A DNA stretch of 11,712 nt from JAYEJW01 sp034716535 (GTDB lineage: Bacteria > Pseudomonadota > Gammaproteobacteria > Chromatiales > Chromatiaceae), in NCBI GenBank assembly GCA_034716535.1, contig JAYEJW010000278.1, forward strand, positions 1 through 11,712, read 5' to 3'. The notes below the pieces were generated by a model. The model made no database searches. It saw only the letters and a list, made by a program, of their open reading frames with translations, and was not told the DNA's origin. The translations under genes and the position numbers were made by a program. Shown here in pieces: positions 1 to 6,780 of the stretch. Positions within the stretch are counted from its first letter, which is position 1. Every line of letters begins with the position of its first letter.

Positions 1-163
1 AGATCATCTGACTGACGTTGTTCTTCAGCAAAACAACAAACTGGTCGAACGACTCGATTTGTCCCTGCAGCTTGATTCCGTTCACCAAAAAGATGGACAC
101 GGGGATGCGTTCCTTGCGCAAGGCGTTAAGGAACGGGTCTTGTAAGCTTTGCCCCTTAGACAT
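1..163 (-). CDS. hfq: RNA chaperone Hfq (partial, 3' end beyond window)
   Basis: Hfq is the Sm-like hexameric RNA chaperone that pairs small RNAs with mRNAs in the cytoplasm. The first 54 residues are present and align without gaps, by recall, to Escherichia and Pseudomonas Hfq. They begin MSKGQSLQDPF, followed by the Sm1 region with NGIKLQGQIESFDQF. Proximal-face residues Q8, D9, F39 and Q41 and the rim basic patch R16/K17/R19 are visible. Position 25, a tyrosine of the distal A-rich RNA site in E. coli, is phenylalanine here. The Sm2 motif (YKHA) and C-terminal tail lie outside the window. The ATG at 161-163 has a strong Shine-Dalgarno AAGGAG (171-176 in forward coordinates) seven bases upstream. 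It lies 77 nt after the miaA stop on the same strand, as in the E. coli miaA-hfq superoperon. Identification is essentially certain. Confidence 0.97.
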   Translation of the reverse strand, partial: MSKGQSLQDPFLNALRKERIPVSIFLVNGIKLQGQIESFDQFVVLLKNNVSQMI

Positions 164-170
164 GATTTAT

Positions 171-176
171 CTCCTT
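171..176 (-). promoter_or_regulatory. hfq ribosome binding site
   Basis: AAGGAG on the minus strand, seven bases before the hfq ATG, is the strongest Shine-Dalgarno match in the window and fixes the hfq start. It overlaps the stop codon of a ten-codon ORF (175-207, minus) that could couple translation; that ORF itself has no clear ribosome binding site. Confidence 0.85.
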
Positions 177-240
177 ATTTTCGTAGTGGGGACCTGGATT
201 TCAGCATGATGACCCAGACAAAAAGCTGAAAGACGTTTTG

Positions 241-1227
241 CTAGATTAGCATAGGGTACTGTTTTTTTGTCATCCACTTAGTCTCTTCCGCCTCCAGCGC
301 GCGGCACGCCTCATCCAAGGGACCTGCGTCGTCGAACAACCAACGGGAATCCCGCTCCGCTCTGAGCCAGGTGAACTGGCGTTTGGCCAACTGACGCGTG
401 GCAATGATGCCCCGCTGGACCATTTCTTGATAGGTGTATTCGCCGAAGAGATATTTCAACATCTGCCGGTACCCCACAGAGCGCATGGACGGCATCTCCT
501 GCGTAAGGTCGCCCCGCGCCCACAAGGTCCGCACTTCGCTCTCGAATCCCAGCTCCAACATGTGCCCGAAACGCTGCTCGATACGGCGATGGAGCGTCTG
601 GCGTTCTCTCGGCGCGCGCACCAGCTTCAGCAGGCGGTAGGGCAGATCGCCTCTGCCAGCATCCTCCCGCACCAGCAGGCTCATGGGTCGGCCCGTGATC
701 TCATAGACCTCCAGTGCCCGCTGGATGCGCTGCGGATCATGGGGATGAATCCGGCGTGCCGAGATCGGGTCGACGGCGCCGAGACGGCGGTGGAGCGCTC
801 CCCACCCCTTCTCCTGCGCCTCGACGGCAAGCCGTTCACGCACAGCGGGGTCAGCGCTCGGCAGCGCCGAGAGCCCTTGCTGCAAGGTGCGAAAATACAG
901 CATGGTGCCCCCCACGAGGAGCGGGATTCTCCCCTGCGCCCTGATCGCCTCCATTTCGCGCAGCGCATCGCCACGAAAACGCGCTGCGGAGTAGGACTCG
1001 GTCGGCTCGCAGATGTCGATGAGGCGATGCGGAGCCGCCACGAGCACCTGGGAATCCGGCTTCGCAGTGCCGATATTCATCCCTCGGTAGATCATGGCGG
1101 AGTCCACGCTGATGATATCGCAGGGGAACCGACGAACCAGATCCACAGCCAGATCGGTCTTGCCAGAGGCCGTAGGGCCCATGAGCAGGACGGCCAGCGG
1201 TCTGCGCCCGGTTCGCCCGGTGTCCAT
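241..1227 (-). CDS. miaA: tRNA dimethylallyltransferase MiaA
   Basis: MiaA transfers a dimethylallyl group from DMAPP to N6 of A37 in tRNAs reading UNN codons, the first step of ms2i6A synthesis. The 328-residue product is close to the usual ~310-320. It has the P-loop GPTASGKT at residues 17-24. D42, in VDSAMIYRGMNIGTAKP, is at the position of the catalytic aspartate D42 of E. coli MiaA. The family signature HPHDPQRIQRALEVYEITG lies mid-protein and the tRNA-binding TRQLAKRQFTWLR near the C-terminus. The start ATG (1225-1227) lies 19 nt after the mutL stop, with a GAGAGG ribosome site about ten bases upstream, so it is probably co-transcribed with and follows mutL. A large antisense ORF over this gene is a GC-bias shadow. 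In E. coli hfq promoters lie inside miaA; I could not verify any here. Confidence 0.96.
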   Translation of the reverse strand: MDTGRTGRRPLAVLLMGPTASGKTDLAVDLVRRFPCDIISVDSAMIYRGMNIGTAKPDSQVLVAAPHRLIDICEPTESYSAARFRGDALREMEAIRAQGRIPLLVGGTMLYFRTLQQGLSALPSADPAVRERLAVEAQEKGWGALHRRLGAVDPISARRIHPHDPQRIQRALEVYEITGRPMSLLVREDAGRGDLPYRLLKLVRAPRERQTLHRRIEQRFGHMLELGFESEVRTLWARGDLTQEMPSMRSVGYRQMLKYLFGEYTYQEMVQRGIIATRQLAKRQFTWLRAERDSRWLFDDAGPLDEACRALEAEETKWMTKKQYPMLI

Positions 1228-1246
1228 GGGGTGGGACCTCTCGGGC

Positions 1247-3067
1247 TCAGCGCCCGCGCAGGAACAGACGGTCGAGCTCCCGCTGGGAGAGCTTCACCCA
1301 GGTCGGCCGCCCATGGTTACACTGGTCCGCGCGCTCCGTGCGCTCCAAATCCCTCAGGAGGGCGTTCATCTCCTCAATGGTCAAACGCCGGTTGGCACGC
1401 ACCGAACCGTGGCAGGCCATGGTCGCCAGCACCGCATTGATCTCCTCCTGAATCCGCTCACTTCGCCCGTGCATGGCCAGGTCCGACAGCAGGTCCCGCA
1501 GCAGTTTCTCAGCATCCGCGCCGCTGAGCAGGGCTGGGATCTCCCGCACCACGAGGCTCGCGTCTCCCATGCGGTCCAAGTCCACGCCGAGACGGTGCAA
1601 GAGCGCGACGTTAGCCTGGGCCAGATCCGCCTCGCGCGCACTCACATGGACCGCCACCGGGACCAGCAACGGCTGGCTGCGCACGCGACCCTCCTCCCAT
1701 CCGCTCTTCAGGCGCTCGTAGCCGATACGCTCATGGGCCGCGTGCATATCCACGATCACCAGACCATCCTGCGCCTGCGACAGGACGTACACGCCTTGGA
1801 GCTGCGCGAGCGCAAAACCAAGCGGCGGGACCTCGCCTTGCGCCTCGGCATCGACGACCTGCCCGCTCCGGCCAGCGGCAAAGGGCACGGCTGGACGCTG
1901 CGCCTCGAAGCTGAAGCCATAGCCCCCGGCCCGCTCGGCGATGCGCAGGGGCATGGGCTCCTGACGCGGCACGGGAGGCGCCGAGGGGGGCGTCGCCGAG
2001 CCGGAAAAGTCGCCACCGGCGGCAGTCCGGGCCTCCGTCCCCACGTCCCCCGTCCAGGTCGCGCCATCGGCAAGACGGCGATGCAGCACCCGAAAAATGA
2101 ATTCGTGGACCTGCCGGCCCTCGCGAAAACGCACTTCCTGTTTCGCGGGATGGACGTTGACGTCCACCAGCAGGGGCGGCAGCTCGAGAAACAGCAGGTA
2201 GGCCGGGTGCCGTCCATGGTGAAGCACATCCTGGTAGGATTGACGAACGGCGTGGCCCACGAGCTTGTCCCGGACCATGCGGCCGTTGACGTAGAAGAAT
2301 TGCAGATCCGCCTGGCTGCGCGAGAACCCGGGGCTCGCCACCCAGCCGTGCAGTCGCAGCCCGACCGCCTCCTCCTTCACCCGCAGGGCGTGCTCGAGGA
2401 ACCCCGCCCCCACCAGATCGGCCAGACGGCGCTCCTGGGACGGCCCGTCCCCATCCGCCACCACCAGATCGAAGATCGGCCGCCCGTTGTGAGTCAGACG
2501 AAAACGCACGTCGTGGCGCGCTAATGCGACGCGCCGCACGACCTGCTCGATATGACCAAGCTCGGTCTTTTCCGTGCGCAGAAACTTGCGTCGTGCCGGT
2601 GTGTTGTAGAAGAGATCCCGCACCTCGACCGTGGTACCTGGCGGGTGAGACGCAGGCATGGGCTCCGAGGAGCCGCCGGTTTCATCGCCACGGATACGCC
2701 AGGCGTGCTCGCCGCCCCTCGGCCGCGAGCTGAGCTCGAGGCGCGAGACGGACGCGATGCTCGCCAGGGCCTCGCCCCGGAAGCCCAGGGTGGCGACGGA
2801 TTCGAGGTCCGCCAGGTCCGAGATCTTGCTTGTGGCGTGGCGAGAGAGCGCCAGCGCGAGGTCCTCCAGACCGATACCGGCCCCGTTGTCGCGGATCCTG
2901 AGCAGCTTGACGCCGCCCTGCTCCGTATCGATCTCGACGCGGTTCGCTCCGGCGTCGAGGCTGTTCTCGATCAGCTCCTTCACCACGGACGCCGGCCGTT
3001 CCACGACCTCGCCGGCGGCGATCTGGCTGATGAGTTGCGACGGCAGCGGTCGGATCCGGTTCGTCAT
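1247..3067 (-). CDS. mutL: DNA mismatch repair protein MutL, endonuclease-motif type
   Basis: MutL links mismatch recognition by MutS to strand incision and excision. I chose the ATG at 3065-3067 (606 residues), which starts MTNRIRPLP; orthologues begin a few residues before this proline-rich lead-in. The in-frame ATG at 3092-3094 lies inside a hairpin and has no ribosome site. The N-terminal GHKL ATPase shows E31 and N35 (KELIENSLDAGA), D60 (RDNGAGI) and GFRGEAL at 95-101, then DVNVHPAK at 302-309. A proline/alanine-rich linker (about 330-415) follows. The C-terminal domain carries the metal-dependent endonuclease motif DMHAAHERIGYE (440-451), QPLLVPV (465-471), ACHGS (551-555) and CNHGRPT (583-589). 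E. coli MutL lacks these motifs, so this protein probably nicks DNA itself rather than relying on MutH. It sits between amiB and miaA, 65 nt after the amiB stop. Confidence 0.96.
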   Translation of the reverse strand: MTNRIRPLPSQLISQIAAGEVVERPASVVKELIENSLDAGANRVEIDTEQGGVKLLRIRDNGAGIGLEDLALALSRHATSKISDLADLESVATLGFRGEALASIASVSRLELSSRPRGGEHAWRIRGDETGGSSEPMPASHPPGTTVEVRDLFYNTPARRKFLRTEKTELGHIEQVVRRVALARHDVRFRLTHNGRPIFDLVVADGDGPSQERRLADLVGAGFLEHALRVKEEAVGLRLHGWVASPGFSRSQADLQFFYVNGRMVRDKLVGHAVRQSYQDVLHHGRHPAYLLFLELPPLLVDVNVHPAKQEVRFREGRQVHEFIFRVLHRRLADGATWTGDVGTEARTAAGGDFSGSATPPSAPPVPRQEPMPLRIAERAGGYGFSFEAQRPAVPFAAGRSGQVVDAEAQGEVPPLGFALAQLQGVYVLSQAQDGLVIVDMHAAHERIGYERLKSGWEEGRVRSQPLLVPVAVHVSAREADLAQANVALLHRLGVDLDRMGDASLVVREIPALLSGADAEKLLRDLLSDLAMHGRSERIQEEINAVLATMACHGSVRANRRLTIEEMNALLRDLERTERADQCNHGRPTWVKLSQRELDRLFLRGR

Positions 3068-3081
3068 GCGCGGATGGAAGC

Positions 3082-3115
3082 AAAAACCCGGCATCGGCGC
3101 AAGCCGGCAGCCGGG
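3082..3115 (-). terminator. Hairpin plus T-tract between amiB and mutL (possible terminator or attenuator)
   Basis: On the minus strand a six-base stem CCCGGC/GCCGGG (arms at 3110-3115 and 3087-3092) encloses an inner four-base stem CGGC-TTGC-GCCG and is followed directly by TTTTT (3082-3086). This is the form of an intrinsic terminator with a short U-tract, located 17 nt after the amiB stop and 14 nt before the chosen mutL start. The T-run is only five bases, so it may attenuate rather than end transcription. It also covers the alternative upstream mutL ATG. Confidence 0.5.
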
Positions 3116-3132
3116 CTTCGGAAACCGAGGCT

Positions 3133-4452
3133 TCAGCTCTCGGGAATGGTGAGTACCTGGCCGACCCTGATACGGTCGCCATCGATGTGGTTGACCGTGC
3201 GTAGCGATGTGAGGCTTACCTCATACTGCCTGGCGATCTCCCCCAGGGTGTCGCCACTGTGGATGACATGCCGGCGAGAACCGGTGTCGGCGAACAGCGT
3301 CCCTGGTGGCGGATAGCTGGCAAAATAGCCCTTGATGCCCGCCAGGACGGCCTTTGCGAGGCGCGCCTGGTGCTTGCCGCTGCGCAGACGCTTCTCTTCT
3401 TCCGGATTGGAGATAAAGGCGGTCTCCACCAGCATCGAAGGAATGTCCGGGGACTTGAGGACGACGAATCCCGCCTGCTGCACCTTGTTCTTGTGAACAG
3501 ATCCAACGCTCTTCAGATTGTCGAGTACCTTCCGCGCCGCGAGACTGCTGTGCTCCATGGTCGCATTCTGCGTCATGTCCAGCACGACTCTTGCCAGAAG
3601 GTCATCACTCTCGCCGAGATCTATGCCGCCGATCAGGTCGGCACTGTTCTCCTTGTCCGCCAGCCACTTGGCCGCCTCGCTGCTGGCGCCCTTGTGAGAC
3701 AGGGTGTAAACGGAAGAGCCGCTCACCCGCTTGTCCCGGAAGGCGTCGGCGTGGATGGACACGAAGAGGTCGGCCTTGTGCTTGCGCGCCAGCCGAATAC
3801 GCTTGCGCAAGCCGATGTAGTAGTCTCCATCACGGATCAGCACCGGGCGCATGCCGCGCTCCTTCTCGAGGAGCTGCGCCAGCTTGCGCGCGATCGCAAG
3901 CGTCACCTGCTTTTCCCGGGTGCCTTTGGCGCCAACGGCGCCCGAATCCTCGCCGCCGTGTCCGGCATCGATTGCGACGACGACGTCACGTACCCTCGTC
4001 GGCTTCTCGCGAACGGACAGGTGCGGCTGCTCGCCTTTGCCTTGACCACTCCCGAGCCCCTTCTGGACGGTGGGCATCAGATCGACGACCAGGCGGTGGC
4101 CGTACTGATCGTTGGGTTGCAGCACAAAGCTCTTGGCTCGCACCCGCTGCTTCAGATCGAGAACGAGGCGCAGGTCGTCGCCTTCGCGCACGCCGCTGCG
4201 CACCCCGATCAGGAGCGGATCGCCGGACTCCACCGTTGGCAGACTTCCCTTCAGCCGGGCATCCGGGATGTCGATGACCAGGCGGTGCGGGTCGTCGAGC
4301 GAAAAGACCTTGTGAGAGACCGCCGCGGCCGTGTCGACCACCAGGCGCGTCTGATCCGGCGCCGTCCAGACGCGCGCCCCACGAACCTCCACCTGTTGCG
4401 CTTGCGCAGGCAGCGAGAGAAGGAGCAAGAGTATCGCGACTAGCTTGTTCAT
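3133..4452 (-). CDS. amiB: N-acetylmuramoyl-L-alanine amidase, AmiB type (AMIN, Amidase_3, LysM)
   Basis: Periplasmic zinc amidase that removes stem peptides from peptidoglycan during daughter-cell separation. The 439-residue protein (E. coli AmiB 445) has a signal peptide MNKLVAILLLLLSLPAQA with likely cleavage after residue 18, an AMIN septum-targeting domain (about 20-127), an Amidase_3 catalytic domain (about 156-378) and a C-terminal LysM domain (about 394-437, starting HVIHSGDTLGEIA). Predicted zinc ligands are H165 (DAGHGGEDSGA), E180 and H234 (VSIHADAF); E343 (LVETAFISNPEEE) is the catalytic glutamate. The insert around 275-325 corresponds to the helical region that in AmiB-type enzymes blocks the active site until an EnvC/NlpD-type activator binds. 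LysM plus position next to mutL favour amiB over amiC. AGGGG, six bases before the ATG, is a plausible ribosome site. Unlike E. coli, no tsaE lies immediately upstream. Confidence 0.94.
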   Translation of the reverse strand: MNKLVAILLLLLSLPAQAQQVEVRGARVWTAPDQTRLVVDTAAAVSHKVFSLDDPHRLVIDIPDARLKGSLPTVESGDPLLIGVRSGVREGDDLRLVLDLKQRVRAKSFVLQPNDQYGHRLVVDLMPTVQKGLGSGQGKGEQPHLSVREKPTRVRDVVVAIDAGHGGEDSGAVGAKGTREKQVTLAIARKLAQLLEKERGMRPVLIRDGDYYIGLRKRIRLARKHKADLFVSIHADAFRDKRVSGSSVYTLSHKGASSEAAKWLADKENSADLIGGIDLGESDDLLARVVLDMTQNATMEHSSLAARKVLDNLKSVGSVHKNKVQQAGFVVLKSPDIPSMLVETAFISNPEEEKRLRSGKHQARLAKAVLAGIKGYFASYPPPGTLFADTGSRRHVIHSGDTLGEIARQYEVSLTSLRTVNHIDGDRIRVGQVLTIPES

Positions 4453-4496
4453 CGCGGGCCCCTATCTAAAGTTTTTCTTGCGGGAAAGTCGTTTTT

Positions 4497-4526
4497 AGGA
4501 TAGCACGCGATTCGAATCGTTTCCAA
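4497..4526 (-). promoter_or_regulatory. Candidate sigma-70 promoter of the amiB-mutL-miaA-hfq cluster
   Basis: Reading the minus strand, TTGGAA (4521-4526, four of six to TTGACA) is followed after 18 bases by TATCCT (4497-4502, four of six to TATAAT), in an A/T-richer stretch than the surroundings. Transcription would start near 4490, giving a leader of about 38 nt before amiB. Match quality is moderate. Confidence 0.45.
4508..4519. promoter_or_regulatory. 12-bp perfect palindrome in the amiB promoter spacer
   Basis: CGATTCGAATCG is a perfect palindrome lying entirely between the proposed -35 and -10 boxes of amiB, the position expected for a repressor or a MerR-type activator. No regulator is encoded nearby to pair it with, and 12-bp palindromes also arise by chance. 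Confidence 0.3.
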
Positions 4527-4718
4527 GAAAAACCAAAGATTAGGATGGCTTCTTAAACCGCTTCTGAGTCTGTGTTGCGGAATCGCTACAACCCCATATC
4601 GCCCTTCTGCACCGAACGGGAGAACCGCCCGAGCGGCCTCAAAGAGCGATCGCGGGATACCCGCGTCGAAGGACTTCGTCCAGTTACCAGAAGAACCGAT
4701 GCCGCGCTCAGTCGTTCC
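4527..4718. other. Intergenic region downstream of the DM13 gene
   Basis: No convincing gene is visible in either strand. The one clear structure is a six-base perfect hairpin CGCGGG-ATA-CCCGCG at 4651-4665, which in the direction of the DM13 gene is followed by only a weakly T-containing stretch. It may help end that transcript, but is not a clean intrinsic terminator. Confidence 0.4.
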
Positions 4719-5213
4719 CTACACAGGTCCCTTCGAGAACTCGAGCATCGCCGGCGAGATCAGCACGTTGAATTGCTCGCACCAAATGACGACCGACTTG
4801 AAGTCGCGCAGATCCACGCCCCCGGGCACCGGATAGTTCTGGCTTCCCGAAAACGCCTTCAGCCGTCCGAGATCCACGAACATCGTCTCCTCCACGCGGG
4901 TATCCGGGGTAACCTCCGCGTCCGGAGCCAGGTAGACATGGTACTTGGGACCGGGACCCACCTCGAAATCCGCCCCGAGGTGGAGCAGATCGCCATAAAC
5001 CGTCACTGCCCCGGAGCCGTAGTGCACCGGATCCGACGGGTCCGCATGGATGAAGGTCCCCGTCGCCACCTGCTCCCGATCTGTCTTGTCGGAAACGACC
5101 TCGTTGACCGGGGGCGGCGGAAACAGGAATGGGAAGTAGAAGATGCCGGCTCCGAATCCAGCGATCGAGCCGAGGATGGCACCGACCAACAAACCGATAC
5201 TCAGGTGTTTCAT
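4719..5213 (-). CDS. Membrane-anchored DM13-domain protein
   Basis: A 164-residue protein with one N-terminal hydrophobic segment (about 5-31: a Gly/Ala-rich helix then Phe-rich FYFPFLF), followed by PPPP and a DM13-type beta-rich domain (about 50-158). DM13 features seen are GTFIHADPSDPVHYGSGAV, YHVYLAPDAE, the SGSQNYPVP segment, and VVIWCEQFNV with the near-invariant cysteine C145. DM13 domains are thought to act in redox or electron-transfer processes at cell surfaces; the biochemical role in bacteria is not settled. The topology implies the domain faces the periplasm. The ATG at 5211-5213 is preceded by GGAG at eight bases; a longer frame upstream lacks domain-like sequence. It lies 115 nt downstream of the Sel1 gene on the same strand and may be co-transcribed, although a weak promoter is possible in the gap. 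The family call is by recalled motif, not a search. Confidence 0.8.
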   Translation of the reverse strand: MKHLSIGLLVGAILGSIAGFGAGIFYFPFLFPPPPVNEVVSDKTDREQVATGTFIHADPSDPVHYGSGAVTVYGDLLHLGADFEVGPGPKYHVYLAPDAEVTPDTRVEETMFVDLGRLKAFSGSQNYPVPGGVDLRDFKSVVIWCEQFNVLISPAMLEFSKGPV

Positions 5214-5272
5214 CACGCGTTCTCCGACAAAGAACCCCCGGTGGAGGGACCTGTGACCATCCGGCCGGCGTG

Positions 5273-5300
5273 ATTCTACCCGCCCGCGGTACGCCGTCGA
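5273..5300 (-). promoter_or_regulatory. Possible promoter of the DM13 gene
   Basis: On the minus strand TCGACG (5295-5300, four of six) is followed after 16 bases by TAGAAT (5273-5278, five of six). This would give a ~50-nt leader. The -10 is good, the -35 mediocre and the spacer short, so this is tentative. Confidence 0.35.
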
Positions 5301-5328
5301 CAGAGAAACCGGGTGGCCTCGGGGGAAA

Positions 5329-5772
5329 TCAGCGCTCGTCAAATCCCGCCATCCGATACCATTTATTCGCCTCCTCCAAGTCCCTTTCCACACCGCGTCC
5401 TTCCTCGTACATCATGGCCAGGGTCGTCTGGGAGCCGGCGAGCCCCTGTTCGGCGGCCTTCCTGAACCAGAACACCGCCTGCTCGGGGTTCTTGTCCGTG
5501 CACTCCCCCTCCATGTACATGAAGCCCAACCCATGCTGCGCGACGTCCAATCCGGCCTCGGCAGCGGCCTTCATGTACTTGTACGCGAGCAGCGCGTTCT
5601 CGTGCATACCGAGTCCGTTCTGGGCCATGATGGCCATACGGTACTGCGCCTCGGGGTTACCGGCGTCCGCCAGCGGGGAGAGCAGCCCCGTGGCGCGGGA
5701 GAAGTGTTTCGCTTCGAAGGCGGCAATGCCGCTGCCGAGGGTCATATCGAGGTCGGTTAATTCTTGGCTCAT
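5329..5772 (-). CDS. Small Sel1-repeat protein
   Basis: A 147-residue cytoplasmic-looking protein (no signal peptide) built almost wholly of Sel1-like/TPR helical repeats. A degenerate helix pair at about 14-38 precedes three repeats at roughly 39-74, 75-110 and 111-146. Each carries the A-x-x-x-L/M-G-x-M-Y pattern and W/Y-x-x-K/R-A-A-E-x-G (for example YKYMKAAAEAG, FWFRKAAEQG, KWYRMAGF). Sel1 repeats mediate protein-protein contacts; partner and pathway cannot be read from the sequence. The chosen ATG (5770-5772) begins MSQELTDLDM; the ribosome site is weak (GGA seven bases upstream). A longer in-frame extension to 6210 overlaps the neighbouring phosphatase antisense of frame and is rejected. 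It lies 122 nt downstream of the inositol-phosphatase-family gene. Confidence 0.85.
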   Translation of the reverse strand: MSQELTDLDMTLGSGIAAFEAKHFSRATGLLSPLADAGNPEAQYRMAIMAQNGLGMHENALLAYKYMKAAAEAGLDVAQHGLGFMYMEGECTDKNPEQAVFWFRKAAEQGLAGSQTTLAMMYEEGRGVERDLEEANKWYRMAGFDER

Positions 5773-5894
5773 TTTGGGTTCCGATATTCGATTCGCTGTG
5801 TAGCCGCGGCGGTGAGACCCCCCGCGTTCCGGAACCCTCAAACTAAGGGTCGGCGGCTTGGATTCAAAGTGCCCTAACGGGCCAGGACCAACCT
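5773..5894. other. Gap between the Sel1 and IMPase genes
   Basis: Holds a short GCCC-TAAC-GGGC hairpin (5871-5882) just after the IMPase stop, with only TTT after it in the gene direction; it may be a weak terminator. No promoter of convincing quality is seen for the Sel1 gene. Confidence 0.3.
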
Positions 5895-6707
5895 TCAGGC
5901 CGCCTTTCGCGGCAACTGAAGCCACTCGGTCCAGCGCTCGAACAGCCGCGAGTTCGACGCCGCAACGGCCATGCGGGGCTCGAGCGACAGCCCCGGCGGC
6001 AGCTCCAAGCCGCCTCGCGCAAAGAGTCGTGAGATTACGCCCGCTTCGGTCGCAATGACACGTCCCGCCGCATAGTCCCAAAGCTTCTGGCCACCGTGAA
6101 GGTAGAGCTGAATGCGCCCGGCAGCAAGCCAGCACCAGTCCAGGGCCACGGACCCCAGATTGCGCTGAGAACGGTAGGGCGACTCGCCGCCCAAGCGGGA
6201 CAGGTCCCATTCGGGCAATCGTTTAAGGTCGACCATCGCCAGACAGTCCGCAAGCTCCGTTCGCTCAGAGACAAGGCGCAGGGGCTGGCCGTCGAGGAAC
6301 GCCCCGCCGCCCCGCTCGGCGCAAAAGCACTCGTCGCGCACCGGGTCCAGGATCACCCCTGTGACCGGCTCGCCTCCCTTCAGCAGGGCCAAGGACACGC
6401 TGAAGAAGGGGAACCCACAGGCGTAGTTGCTAGTACCGTCCAGAGGATCCAGGCACCAAACACCGCGATCCGCGTCATCCAACAGGCGCTGCTGCTCGGC
6501 GCGGCTCATCTCCTCGCCCAGGACGGGTGTTTCCGGGAACAGCTGCTGAAGCTCCTCGATGATGCGTCGCTGCACGGCGAGATCGGCCTCCGTGACCAGG
6601 CTGCCGTCGGCCTTGCTCCTCGAGGCGACGCGCTGAAAACGGGGCATGATCTCCGCCTCGGCGGCATCGCGCAGAAGACGGCAAAGAGTTTCCAGTTCCG
6701 CGTTCAT
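5895..6707 (-). CDS. Inositol monophosphatase family protein (SuhB/CysQ/HisN superfamily)
   Basis: A Mg2+-dependent phosphomonoesterase of the FIG superfamily, 270 residues (family about 260-275). Visible motifs are KADGSLVTEAD (32-42), the first metal-binding glutamates in PVLGEE (61-66), the signature CLDPLDGTSNYACGFPFF (85-102) with metal ligands D87 and D90, and WDYAAG (210-215) with the third aspartate D211. All catalytic metal ligands are present, so it should be active. The true substrate (inositol-1-phosphate, PAP, histidinol phosphate or other) cannot be assigned; the DPLDGTSNYACG variant differs from typical SuhB DPIDGTTNF, so I do not use suhB. The ATG at 6705-6707 follows GAGAGGGAG closely. 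It is transcribed divergently from slt across a 163-bp region with its own promoter candidate and may head the Sel1 and DM13 genes. Confidence 0.92.
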   Translation of the reverse strand: MNAELETLCRLLRDAAEAEIMPRFQRVASRSKADGSLVTEADLAVQRRIIEELQQLFPETPVLGEEMSRAEQQRLLDDADRGVWCLDPLDGTSNYACGFPFFSVSLALLKGGEPVTGVILDPVRDECFCAERGGGAFLDGQPLRLVSERTELADCLAMVDLKRLPEWDLSRLGGESPYRSQRNLGSVALDWCWLAAGRIQLYLHGGQKLWDYAAGRVIATEAGVISRLFARGGLELPPGLSLEPRMAVAASNSRLFERWTEWLQLPRKAA

Positions 6708-6740
6708 CGGCTCCCTCTCGACTGCTTGGGTTGGTCGGGC

Positions 6741-6769
6741 ATCATAGCCCTTTTCGCCGACGGTCTCAG
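6741..6769 (-). promoter_or_regulatory. Candidate promoter of the IMPase-family gene
   Basis: Minus-strand CTGAGA (6764-6769, four of six) and TATGAT (6741-6746, five of six) are spaced by exactly 17 bases. The start site would fall near 6734, about 27 nt before the ATG. Confidence 0.5.
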
Positions 6770-6780
6770 GTCCGACGCCC

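Noticed and set aside
427..1440. Long plus-strand open frame opposite miaA
   Set aside because: It mirrors a well-supported gene, has an Arg/His/Pro-rich composition typical of antisense frames in GC-rich DNA, and shows no domain or ribosome site.
1094..2524. 476-codon plus-strand open frame opposite mutL
   Set aside because: All of it overlaps conserved MutL motifs on the other strand; composition is that of a GC-bias shadow.
3259..4443. 394-codon plus-strand open frame opposite amiB
   Set aside because: Shadow of amiB, whose signal peptide, catalytic residues and LysM are all intact.
4572..4718. Plus-strand gene start in the gap after the DM13 gene
   Set aside because: The frame continues antisense through the DM13 gene, with no ribosome site and low-plausibility Arg-rich sequence.
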